Below are positions 25,789 to 33,666 of a DNA stretch of 64,000 nucleotides, one piece after another. This DNA is from Calidifontibacillus erzurumensis. Lineage in GTDB: Bacteria > Bacillota > Bacilli > Bacillales > Bacillaceae_J. The position numbers were made by a program, and so were the translations under genes. The stretch is from the NCBI RefSeq assembly GCF_013303125.1, contig NZ_JABTTE010000016.1, positions 1-64,000 of the forward strand, written 5' to 3'. Position 1 is the first letter of the stretch. Every line of letters starts with the position of its first letter. The notes beneath the pieces were generated by a model. That model was not told where the DNA came from, did no database searches, and worked only from the letters and a program-made list of their open reading frames with translations.

Positions 25789-26964
25789 ATGTTCTCAGTC
25801 CGCAATATAGCCACTTATTTTTTCATCCTATGTTCATTTCTCTTATTGTTTAACCCATTATACACAGCTGTCAAAGCTGCTTCTTTTTCCAATTCGCAGT
25901 TGATTTTTATCGTTGTTAATGATGAACTTATTGCTTTTTCCGATGATCATCCTTTTGTTCTAGAAGGTTTAACTTATGTACCTCTTCGCTCTCTATCCAC
26001 AATATTAGGAGCAGATGTTATGTACGATCAAAATGAACATGCAGTTAGAGTTCATAAAGATGGTCAAGTGTTGACGATTCATGTATTTGAAAATACTTAT
26101 GAATCAGAAGGAATGGAGAGAAAATTTCTTCCAATCAAGATGGTGGACAATCGGACATACGTGCCGTTAAGGCTTGTGGCTGAATTTTTTCAATTACAAG
26201 TTGATTTTTATGAGGATATTCCACTTGTAAGATTGATAGAACGATATAACGATTTGCAATATTCATATGAAGAGCTTTTAAGCCAATATAAAGAGCAAAT
26301 TGAAATAGAAAAACAAAAATGGCAGGTAAACAAAACCTTAGAGAAAAAGGGAAAAACCGCTTATTTGACTTTTGACGATGGTCCAACGGCAAGTACATCG
26401 CAAATTCTAGATATTTTGCAAAATTATCATGTTCAAGCAACGTTTTTTATGATTGAACCGAAAATTTGGAACTACCAAGAGGAAGTTAAGCGAATGATAG
26501 CGGAAAACCATGCGATCGGTTCTCATAGCGTTACTCATCAGAAAAATATAGTGTATAAAAACCCTAAAAGCTTGCTAGAGGAAATGCAAAAAACGCGTGA
26601 TACTTTATATACGATCACTGGGGTCGATAGTCGTTTAATCCGCGTTCCATATGGAAGCAAACCTTATTTAACCGCTCCGTTTCGAAATGTATTAGCAGAA
26701 CACCATTTTCAAGTATGGGACTGGAATGTTGACAGTAATGATTGGCGATTTACGAAAGAAGAAATATTGAATACTGTTAAGAAACAAGTGAAAAAGTTGA
26801 ACGAAAAAAATATAACACCAGTTATTTTATTTCATGATCGAAAAGAAACTGCCGAAATTTTACCGGCAATTATTGAATTTTTACAAGCTGAAGGCTATGA
26901 ATTGAAAGCCCATGATTCTGAACAACATTTTATGGTCAATTTTTGGAATGATGAGCGACTTTAA
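25789..26964 (+). CDS. Polysaccharide deacetylase with N-terminal stalk domain
   Basis: This protein of about 391 residues is exported (hydrophobic signal region in the first 30 residues). It has a copper-amine-oxidase-N-like stalk domain (about 35-140, FVLEGLTYVPLRSLSTILGA and TYVPLRLVAEFF repeats), a short coiled segment, and a NodB homology domain (about 190-375) with TFDDGP, SHSVTHQ, RVPYGS and VILFHD. It is expected to deacetylate peptidoglycan or another exported glycan using a divalent metal. The frame opens at 25771 but GTAGGG supports ATG 25789. Confidence 0.88.
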   Translation: MFSVRNIATYFFILCSFLLLFNPLYTAVKAASFSNSQLIFIVVNDELIAFSDDHPFVLEGLTYVPLRSLSTILGADVMYDQNEHAVRVHKDGQVLTIHVFENTYESEGMERKFLPIKMVDNRTYVPLRLVAEFFQLQVDFYEDIPLVRLIERYNDLQYSYEELLSQYKEQIEIEKQKWQVNKTLEKKGKTAYLTFDDGPTASTSQILDILQNYHVQATFFMIEPKIWNYQEEVKRMIAENHAIGSHSVTHQKNIVYKNPKSLLEEMQKTRDTLYTITGVDSRLIRVPYGSKPYLTAPFRNVLAEHHFQVWDWNVDSNDWRFTKEEILNTVKKQVKKLNEKNITPVILFHDRKETAEILPAIIEFLQAEGYELKAHDSEQHFMVNFWNDERL

Positions 26965-27100
26965 TAAATGGGTGAAAAAGGTTTATACAATGAAAACGAA
27001 AGAATGGGAACCCTATAAACTATAAAGAAAAACCATTGCGATTTCTAAATGGAAATATATACTAATGATAGCGGTTCTTTTGTGGAGGGTTCCTATTAAT

Positions 27101-28153
27101 ATGAAAAACCGGGAATATTATTATGATAATGCGAAATTTATACTCATTTTTTTAGTTGTTTTCGGACATTTTATTACTTCTTTTATTGGAAAGAAAACCA
27201 TTGAAGAAATTTATATTTTTATTTATTTGTTTCATATGCCTGCTTTTATTTTAATATCAGGTTATTTTTCAAAAGGATTTCAAAAGCCGGGCTATGTGTT
27301 AAAAATTACTAAAAAAATTTTAGTGCCTTATTTATTATTTCAAGTTATTTACTCTTTTTACTATTATGTGTTGCTCGACAAAAGTGAGCTTGTCATTCCG
27401 ATTCTTAAGCCACAATGGTCATTATGGTTTTTATTGAGTTTGTACTGTTGGCACTTACTTTTATTTGTTTTTACAAAAATTAAATATAGTTTATTTATTG
27501 CCCTTCTCATTGGTCTTATTGCCGGTTATGTCGATGCAATTGGTAATGTGTTAAGCATTTCAAGAACGCTCGTGTTTTTTCCAATATTTTTGCTAGGGTT
27601 TTATATGAAAAAAGAACATTTTCTTAAATTGACGTCCAACAAAGGCAAAATCATATCAGCGGTTGTTTTAGCGGCAATGATTCTTGTTATTCATTTTGTT
27701 CTAGTAGAAATGCCAAAAGAATGGATGTACGGTTCAAAATCTTATGAAAAACTTGGTGCAGGATGGGAAGGCGCCTTTATACGTCTATTGTATTATGGTA
27801 TGAGCATGGTGATGATTTTCAGCTTTTTGGCATTTGTACCAAAGAAGGAATATTTTTTTACAAAATGGGGAGCGAGAACATTATATATTTACTTGCTGCA
27901 CGGATTTATCATCCGCTATTTTCGGGAAACAGAACTTATTTCTTTTATTAAAGAAACAGGATCTTATTACTTATTATTGCTATTTGCCATCGTTGTCACA
28001 TTATTTTTATCCAGCAATATTGTATATGTCATGACCCAGCCAATTTTAGAGCTCCGTGTGGATGGAATTAGAAATGCCTTTTCGCGGAAACTGGCAGCAA
28101 GAAAAAAGAATAGAGAAGAAGATAGGAAAGAAAAAGGCGGCAAAGTAGATTGA
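27101..28153 (+). CDS. Acyltransferase 3 family membrane protein
   Basis: This 350-residue protein has about ten membrane helices and the start pattern of Acyl_transf_3 enzymes (REYYYDNAKFILIFLVVFGHFI, with the catalytic-type His in the first helix), followed by FHMPAFILISGYF. Such proteins O-acylate exported sugars or polymers. The C-terminus is strongly basic and cytoplasmic. GGAGGGT at 27084 supports ATG 27101 over the upstream in-frame codon at 27065. The polysaccharide deacetylase just upstream suggests a shared envelope-modification role. Confidence 0.87.
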   Translation: MKNREYYYDNAKFILIFLVVFGHFITSFIGKKTIEEIYIFIYLFHMPAFILISGYFSKGFQKPGYVLKITKKILVPYLLFQVIYSFYYYVLLDKSELVIPILKPQWSLWFLLSLYCWHLLLFVFTKIKYSLFIALLIGLIAGYVDAIGNVLSISRTLVFFPIFLLGFYMKKEHFLKLTSNKGKIISAVVLAAMILVIHFVLVEMPKEWMYGSKSYEKLGAGWEGAFIRLLYYGMSMVMIFSFLAFVPKKEYFFTKWGARTLYIYLLHGFIIRYFRETELISFIKETGSYYLLLLFAIVVTLFLSSNIVYVMTQPILELRVDGIRNAFSRKLAARKKNREEDRKEKGGKVD

Positions 28154-28212
28154 AAGATCGTCTACAGTCCAATTAAATAGTTTTCAAAAATCACCCCAAA
28201 AGTTAACAAATA

Positions 28213-28264
28213 GTCAACTGTGTTTAAAATTAGGTTGACATTATTTTGTTGCTTCATATATAGT
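28213..28264 (+). promoter_or_regulatory. BirA-like operator and promoter of bioY
   Basis: GTCAAC (28213-28218) and GTTGAC (28234-28239) form an inverted repeat with a 15-bp spacer, the architecture of BirA boxes. The right half overlaps a -35 TTGACA (28235-28240) with a -10 TATATA (28257-28262, 16-bp spacing) or TATAGT (28259-28264). BirA-biotinyl-AMP binding would block the promoter and repress biotin uptake. The operator assignment is by consensus only. Confidence 0.6.
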
Positions 28265-28300
28265 ATAACTAATGAAAATTTTGAATATGGGGTTTGGAAA

Positions 28301-28864
28301 ATGAAACTAAAAGATATGATGTATGTATCATTATTGACAGCTATTGTAGCTGCTTTGGGACTTTTGCCGCCTATTGTTCTACCATTTACACCTGTTCCGA
28401 TTACTTCACAATCACTAGGAGTGATGCTTGCCGGTGCCATCCTTGGAGCACGACGTGGATGTATGAGTTTACTCATATTTGTACTTCTGGTAGCAATTGG
28501 GGCACCAATACTTTCCGGAGGACGTGGCGGATTTGGCGTAATTGTCGGGCCGAGTGGAGGCTATATTATAGGTTATATTATAGGAGCATTTATCGTTGGT
28601 CTTTTAGTAGAAAAATTTTGGAACAGTCTTACAACTTTAAAAATCTTTTTATTTAATATAGTAGGTGGTATTTTCGTTGTTTATTTGCTAGGTGTTTCTT
28701 ATTATGCTCATGTATCCAATTTAAACATAGGGGAGGCTGCAATTTCGGCTTTAGTATACATTCCTGGTGACTTAATAAAAGCATTAGTTGCAGCTGTTAT
28801 TGCAATGAAAATGAAAAAATCATATCCACTTATACAAAAAGTAAACAAAAAAGAGGCAGCATAA
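28301..28864 (+). CDS. bioY: Biotin transporter substrate-binding subunit BioY
   Basis: This 187-residue integral membrane protein is the S-component for biotin of ECF-type transporters. Its pattern is typical: FTPVPITSQSLGVMLAGAILGARRG, then GAPILSGGRGGFGVIVGPSGGYIIGYIIGAF. The frame is open upstream, but the ATG at 28301, where the conserved N-terminus begins, is the start; the ribosome binding site (GGGGTTTGG) is poor. A BirA-like operator lies upstream and a terminator directly after, so it is a single-gene unit. Biotin would serve acetyl-CoA and related carboxylases. Confidence 0.93.
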   Translation: MKLKDMMYVSLLTAIVAALGLLPPIVLPFTPVPITSQSLGVMLAGAILGARRGCMSLLIFVLLVAIGAPILSGGRGGFGVIVGPSGGYIIGYIIGAFIVGLLVEKFWNSLTTLKIFLFNIVGGIFVVYLLGVSYYAHVSNLNIGEAAISALVYIPGDLIKALVAAVIAMKMKKSYPLIQKVNKKEAA

Positions 28865-28899
28865 AGGTTTGTTCATTGGATGAACAGGCCTTTCTTTTT
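28863..28899 (+). terminator. Intrinsic terminator after bioY
   Basis: AAAGGTTTGTTCAT and ATGAACAGGCCTTT pair around a tight loop and are followed by a T run. The hairpin overlaps the first possible start codon of the next frame (28880), which argues against that start. Confidence 0.85.
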
Positions 28900-28927
28900 A
28901 TTGAATGATAGAAGAGAAGGTGGCTTT

Positions 28928-30424
28928 ATGTATATTGGCGATACACTGGCGGTATATGCCCTTCAAAATCCTGAAAAGCCCGCCATTGTTTTTGAAGGAG
29001 AAGCAATCACTTATTCACAATTTTACGATGAAATTAAAGTTATACAGTCAAAATTGCGAGCGTATATTCCGGATGTGAAAGGGAAAAAAATCGCATTTTT
29101 ATTAGGGAATGAACCTCGATTTTTGAAGGTTTTTTTCGCAACAATTACTGTTGGTGGCATTGCGATGCCTTTAGATCCAAAATGGAGCAGCCGAGAGCTG
29201 GGCACTATTCTTCAAGAGGTGGAGCCGGCTTTGGTGTTAGTTGCTGATGATTTGATTGGCAAAGTTCCAAGTTCTGCTGCTTCGAAAATTTTGTGCTGGA
29301 CGGATTTCGAACAACTAGATGATCATGACTTTTCCTTCGAACCGCCAAGCGGTAAAAGGAATGCGGAAGATTTATTTTATATTGGCTTTACTTCCGGAAC
29401 AACGGGAATACCGAAAGGGTACAAGCGCACTCATTTATCATGGTTAAAAAGTTTTGAAAATGGAAATGAAGTTTTTCAAATATCTAGAGATGATATTATT
29501 TGTACACCTGGTCCATTATACCATTCTCTTAATCTATATGGGGCCGTCCATGCTTTGCATTTAGGTGCTACTCTTTCTCTTATGAATAAATTTTCCGCAC
29601 CTACAGTTATCGATTTGTTGGATAAGGCACTGATTGATGTTCTCTATCTCGTTCCAACGATGGCATCTGCCTTAATGAAGCAGCTTGAAAGCGCTCAGAA
29701 GCAATTTGAACGTTTAAAAATGTTAATCAGCTCAGGTGCAAAATGGCATCCAAATTCGAGAAAAAAAATAAACTCATTTTTTCCAAATGCAAGTTTGTAT
29801 GAGTTTTACGGTGCTTCTGAAACAAGTTTTATTAGCGTTTTATCGGATGATGACTATTTGCTTGCTCCGCTTTCAGTTGGAAAAGCTTTCCCTGGCGTTG
29901 AAATTCAAATAAGGACGAATGAAAGGAATATCGCTGAAGTTGGAGAAATTGGTAAAGTGTATATAAAAAGTGAAATGGTATTTGATGGCTATGTAAACAA
30001 TGATGAAGCAAACGCCAAAACATTGCATGGAGAATGGGCAACTGTTGGCGATATTGGTTATGTTGACAAAAAGGGTTTTCTTTTTTTAGTTGGCCGTGAA
30101 AAAAATATGATAATTTCAGGTGGTCTGAATATTTATCCTGAAGAAATTGAGTTGTTTTTAGAGAAGCACGAAGATATCGATGAAGCAGTTGTCGTTGGTG
30201 TTCCCCATTCATATTGGGGAGAAATGGCAGTTGCTCTCGTGAAGTGCAAAATAGGAAAAAAATTTGATCCAGAGAAGCTCAAAACCTATTGCCGCAAAAC
30301 TCTTTCTTCCTATAAATGTCCGCGCCTTTTTATTGAAGTTGAACATTTTCCATATACAACCAGTGGAAAAATTGCACGACAAGAAGTACTAAAGTACTTA
30401 GAAGAGTTGTTGGAGAAAAGGTAG
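28928..30424 (+). CDS. AMP-forming acyl-CoA synthetase
   Basis: This 498-residue cytoplasmic enzyme activates a carboxylic acid as acyl-AMP and then acyl-CoA. It has the P-loop YIGFTSGTTGIPKGYKRTH (about residues 156-174), the adenine motif YGASE, the hinge GREKNMIISGGLNIYPEEIE and the C-terminal catalytic lysine in TTSGKIARQ. ATG 28928 follows AAGGTGG. It leads a tight set with a thiolase-like protein, two hotdog proteins and an SDR. The acid substrate is not predictable; the small-molecule acyl-CoA ligase groups (YngI-like, benzoate-type) are all possible. Confidence 0.9.
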   Translation: MYIGDTLAVYALQNPEKPAIVFEGEAITYSQFYDEIKVIQSKLRAYIPDVKGKKIAFLLGNEPRFLKVFFATITVGGIAMPLDPKWSSRELGTILQEVEPALVLVADDLIGKVPSSAASKILCWTDFEQLDDHDFSFEPPSGKRNAEDLFYIGFTSGTTGIPKGYKRTHLSWLKSFENGNEVFQISRDDIICTPGPLYHSLNLYGAVHALHLGATLSLMNKFSAPTVIDLLDKALIDVLYLVPTMASALMKQLESAQKQFERLKMLISSGAKWHPNSRKKINSFFPNASLYEFYGASETSFISVLSDDDYLLAPLSVGKAFPGVEIQIRTNERNIAEVGEIGKVYIKSEMVFDGYVNNDEANAKTLHGEWATVGDIGYVDKKGFLFLVGREKNMIISGGLNIYPEEIELFLEKHEDIDEAVVVGVPHSYWGEMAVALVKCKIGKKFDPEKLKTYCRKTLSSYKCPRLFIEVEHFPYTTSGKIARQEVLKYLEELLEKR

Positions 30425-30493
30425 TATCCCTTTTGTGAGTAAAACTGTATCGTCACTTCAGCGCGGATAGTAACAGCCAAGGAGTTGAACGTA

Positions 30494-31648
30494 ATGAATG
30501 AAGCGGTTATTGTAATGGCTAAAAGAACTGCAATTGGAAAAGTTGGCGGTATGTTTAAAGATGTTCCGCCAGAAGAGCTGGCAGCTGCGGTCATTAAAAA
30601 TATTATTGAAGAATGTCAGTTAAATCCTGAAGAAATTGATGAAGTTATATTGGGAAATGTCGTTGGACCAGGCGGGAATATGGCAAGGCTTTCTTTACTT
30701 CAAGCTGGGATGCCTGTTTCGGTTCCTGGGGTAACAGTCGATCGACAATGCGGATCAGGACTGGAAGCGATTATTTTAGCTGCAAGACTAATTCAAGCTG
30801 GTGCAGGTGATATTTACTTAGCTGGAGGCGTTGAAAGTACTAGCTTGGCCCCTTGGAAAATTGAAAAACCGACTTCGTTATATTCGAATCAAGCACCAAA
30901 AATTTTTACAAGAGCTAGATTTTCTCCAGAGGAAATTGGCGATCCAGACATGGGTATCGCGGCTGAAAATGTTGCTGAGTATTACAACATTTCAAGAAAA
31001 GACCAAGATCTTTTTGCATTAGCAAGCCACGAGAAAGCAGTGCGCTCGATAAAAACTGGACGCTTTTTAAAGGAAATTGTCCCTGTTCGAGGGATCTCAA
31101 CGGATGAATGTCCGCGCGATAATACAAGCTTTGAAAAGCTTAAAGCATTAAAACCTGTCTTTAAAGAAAATGGAACGGTTACAGCAGGAAATGCTTGTCC
31201 AATCAATGATGGAGCTGCCATTTGTTTAATCATGTCTGAAGAAAAATGTAGACGTTTCGGTCTAAAACCGAAATTGCGGTTTATCGATGCAGCCAGCGCA
31301 GGTGTTGATCCAAATCTTTTAGGCATTGGTCCTGTTCCAGCTGTTCAGAAATTATTGAAAAAAAGAAATCTTAGTATTGAGGATATTGATATAGTTGAAT
31401 TTAATGAAGCATTTGCTGCACAAGTATTAGCGTCGTTGCGAGAATTGTCCATACCTCTTGAAAAGGTTAATTTTGGTGGAGGAGCGTTGGCTCTTGGTCA
31501 TCCATATGGCGCATCAGGCGCTGTATTAGTGACAAGATTATGCACGGAAATGGAAATATATAGAGGCTCTGTGAAAATAGGCCTTGCAACATTAGGTATA
31601 GGCGGGGGCTTAGGTCTGGCAGCCTTGTTTGAATCAGTGAATGATTAA
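30494..31648 (+). CDS. Thiolase-family protein lacking the second catalytic cysteine
   Basis: This 384-residue protein has the thiolase fold. The acylated nucleophile Cys86 is present (DRQCGSGL), as are NEAFAAQ and GGGALALGHPYGASG (active-site His). The C-terminal motif is ATLGIGGG, with Gly368 where classical thiolases have the catalytic base Cys (CxGGG). It therefore may not catalyse ordinary thiolysis or Claisen condensation; thiolase-like aldolases or degenerate condensing enzymes are alternatives. AAGGAG supports ATG 30494. It follows the ligase gene by 69 bases in the same direction. Confidence 0.88.
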   Translation: MNEAVIVMAKRTAIGKVGGMFKDVPPEELAAAVIKNIIEECQLNPEEIDEVILGNVVGPGGNMARLSLLQAGMPVSVPGVTVDRQCGSGLEAIILAARLIQAGAGDIYLAGGVESTSLAPWKIEKPTSLYSNQAPKIFTRARFSPEEIGDPDMGIAAENVAEYYNISRKDQDLFALASHEKAVRSIKTGRFLKEIVPVRGISTDECPRDNTSFEKLKALKPVFKENGTVTAGNACPINDGAAICLIMSEEKCRRFGLKPKLRFIDAASAGVDPNLLGIGPVPAVQKLLKKRNLSIEDIDIVEFNEAFAAQVLASLRELSIPLEKVNFGGGALALGHPYGASGAVLVTRLCTEMEIYRGSVKIGLATLGIGGGLGLAALFESVND

Positions 31649-31742
31649 ACGTTTTATGGAATTGCTTTATCATTCACTGTCGGGTCGAAAATGAAAGGTT
31701 TTATGGAATTAATCTCTTTTTAATTTGGGTGGTGGTCAATGG

Positions 31743-32177
31743 GTGCATTATTCTTCATTCATCGGCAAAAAAACAGAAACGGTCTCTATCATAATTCCAA
31801 GAAACATTGTTCGAGAGTATGCTGAAACGGTTGGCCTTTCTCTTGATATTTATACAGATGTTGAAAAGGCAAGAGAAGCAGGGTATCCAGATCTTGTTCT
31901 TCCTGCAACATATCCGGTTCTTTTTTGGAGATATGTAAAAATTCCTTGGCTCGATCTTAACTTGCCGCTCATTCATGGGAAGCAATCATTTTCCTATAAT
32001 GAGCCTTTAGTGGCAAATCAAACATACGATTGTTTTATACAATTAACCGATGTTTCTGAAAAAGAGAAAGGCAACTTTTTATTGCAATTTTTAACACATC
32101 GCCTCGTTATTACAAAAAATGGAGATGAAGCCGCGACAGCCACCTCCGTTTTAATTTTAAAAAATGAAAAGAAGTGA
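31743..32177 (+). CDS. Hotdog protein, MaoC N-terminal (FAS1-type dehydratase) domain
   Basis: This protein of about 144 residues resembles the non-catalytic MaoC_dehydrat_N half that pairs with a catalytic MaoC domain. It lacks the Asp/His hydratase loop, but has the YAETVGLSLDIYTDVEKAREAGYPDLVLPATYPVLF helix-turn region. It is followed immediately by a catalytic MaoC-like gene that overlaps its end, so the two probably make one heterodimeric hydratase of the HadAB type. A GTG start at 31743 is chosen with GGGTGGTGG upstream. Confidence 0.75.
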   Translation: MHYSSFIGKKTETVSIIIPRNIVREYAETVGLSLDIYTDVEKAREAGYPDLVLPATYPVLFWRYVKIPWLDLNLPLIHGKQSFSYNEPLVANQTYDCFIQLTDVSEKEKGNFLLQFLTHRLVITKNGDEAATATSVLILKNEKK

Positions 32178-32184
32178 ATTTATC

Positions 32185-32574
32185 ATGTTCAATGAACGGA
32201 TGCTTTTACCAATTGTTATTGAAAACCTTAGTGAAGATGTCGTTCGCAATTATGCATGGATATCGGGCGATAAAAATGGAATCCATCTTGACCCTATAAA
32301 AGCTAAAAAAGCAGGTTTTCCGGAGAGAATTGTCCACGGTATGCTATCGATGGCCTGTTGTTCCCGTTTATTCCTTCCATGGCTAAATAATCATTTTTTT
32401 GTATCGAAGTTTACTACAACCTTTCGAAATCCTTTATTTGTTGGCGATTCTTTCATCATTTCGGGCCAATTGTTATTGGAAGATGAAAATATTGTAAAAA
32501 TTTCATTTACAGGAAAGAAGCAAAATGGAGACTTGGTTGTGACGGGTGATGCGGAATTAAAGAAGGTGAGATGA
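32185..32574 (+). CDS. Catalytic MaoC-like (R)-hydratase subunit
   Basis: This protein of about 129 residues contains the hydratase signature SGDKNGIHLDPIKAKKAGF (Asp and His) followed by RIVHGMLSMACCSRLF, typical of the R-specific enoyl-CoA hydratase or HadB half. Start ATG 32185 is preferred over 32164 because AAGAAGTG precedes it. The stop overlaps the SDR start (ATGATGA). With the preceding MaoC_dehydrat_N protein it probably forms the dehydratase/hydratase of the module. Confidence 0.82.
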   Translation: MFNERMLLPIVIENLSEDVVRNYAWISGDKNGIHLDPIKAKKAGFPERIVHGMLSMACCSRLFLPWLNNHFFVSKFTTTFRNPLFVGDSFIISGQLLLEDENIVKISFTGKKQNGDLVVTGDAELKKVR

Positions 32575-33368
32575 TGAATTTTGTTGGCCGTACTGCGATT
32601 ATTACAGGTTCTAGCCGAGGGATAGGCAGAAGTATTGCTGAAAAGCTTGCGCAATTAGGAGCATTTGTTGTAATCAATGGAAGAAACAATGAAACAGTTG
32701 ATGAGGTTGTTGCTCTTATTAGAGAGAATGGTGGAAAAGCTTGTGGTGTTGTCGGGAGTGTTTCAAATAAGCAAACAGCAGATCTTCTTGTGAATAGCGC
32801 GCTTGATCATACAGGTAGAATTGATCTTTTAGTAAATAACGCTGGTACTATTGCCGATCGGCTCAGTTATAAAATGACACTTGAAGAATTTAATGAAGTC
32901 ATCGATATCCATGTGAAAGGAACTTTTCTATGCACAAAAGCTGCAGTTAACATCATGCGTCATCAAGAGGAAGGCGGCATGATTATTAATATGACTTCTC
33001 TTGCTGGCATGGAAGGAACGGTTGGGCAACTTAATTATAGTGCTGCTAAAGCAGCCTTAAACGGGATGACTTGGACTCTAGCGAAAGAATTGAAAAAGTA
33101 CAATATTCAAGTAAATGGGGTGTCCCCTGCAGCAGTCACAGATATGACTCGGCCATACATTGAAAAAGCAAAACAACATGGGGGAACGCTTTCGGATTAT
33201 TGGAAAATTGGAACAGTAGATGATGTTTCTAATTTTATCGTAAAATTAGTTGCTTATCGGAATCTTGAACGTTCCGGTGAAATTTACGCCGTAAATGGCA
33301 GCAAAATTGGCCGTTACTTAAAACCGAAGTATGAAGAAATTCAAGATATCGAAGAATTTTTATTATAG
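32574..33368 (+). CDS. Short-chain dehydrogenase/reductase (FabG/PhaB-like)
   Basis: This 264-residue Rossmann enzyme has the cofactor motif TGSSRGIG (residues 11-18), NNAGT near 89-93, and the catalytic Ser142, Tyr155 and Lys159 (YSAAK). It should reduce a 3-oxoacyl thioester or oxidise the hydroxy form; NADPH is suggested by Arg15 and the nearby NGRNN loop. Start codons 32571 and 32574 both exist; AAGGTGAG favours the second. It ends the five-gene unit with the ligase, thiolase-like and hotdog genes. Confidence 0.9.
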   Translation: MNFVGRTAIITGSSRGIGRSIAEKLAQLGAFVVINGRNNETVDEVVALIRENGGKACGVVGSVSNKQTADLLVNSALDHTGRIDLLVNNAGTIADRLSYKMTLEEFNEVIDIHVKGTFLCTKAAVNIMRHQEEGGMIINMTSLAGMEGTVGQLNYSAAKAALNGMTWTLAKELKKYNIQVNGVSPAAVTDMTRPYIEKAKQHGGTLSDYWKIGTVDDVSNFIVKLVAYRNLERSGEIYAVNGSKIGRYLKPKYEEIQDIEEFLL

Positions 33369-33488
33369 GGCCATTTTACTATAAGCACACGATTGGTGAA
33401 GTTTTTTCTAATTTTAGACATTTTCAGGATGCTGTAAAAAGAAATGTAATTAATGGTTTATCTTCAATAAAAAGTAAATTAAACCTGT

Positions 33489-33532
33489 CACTTGTAAAGT
33501 GCTTTTTATCACTGAAGCGCTTTGTTTTTTTT
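33489..33532 (+). terminator. Intrinsic terminator after SDR gene
   Basis: AAAGTGC pairs with GCGCTTT (a G-T wobble) around a short loop, and an alternative CACTT/AAGTG hairpin overlaps it. A run of T residues follows. Confidence 0.75.
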
Positions 33533-33666
33533 ATTATAAAATAGGTGAAGTGGGAAATAACTGGTTTTGAAGTAAATTTTCAATAAAAAAAATTGTGAAA
33601 AAAAATACAACCATTTTTCCTATTTCGTGATATGCTATAGGTATACAACAATGAGAGGTGAAGATT

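Noticed and set aside
28880-28927. Upstream start of the acyl-CoA synthetase at 28880
   Set aside because: That ATG lies inside the bioY terminator hairpin, while AAGGTGG before ATG 28928 fits a real start.
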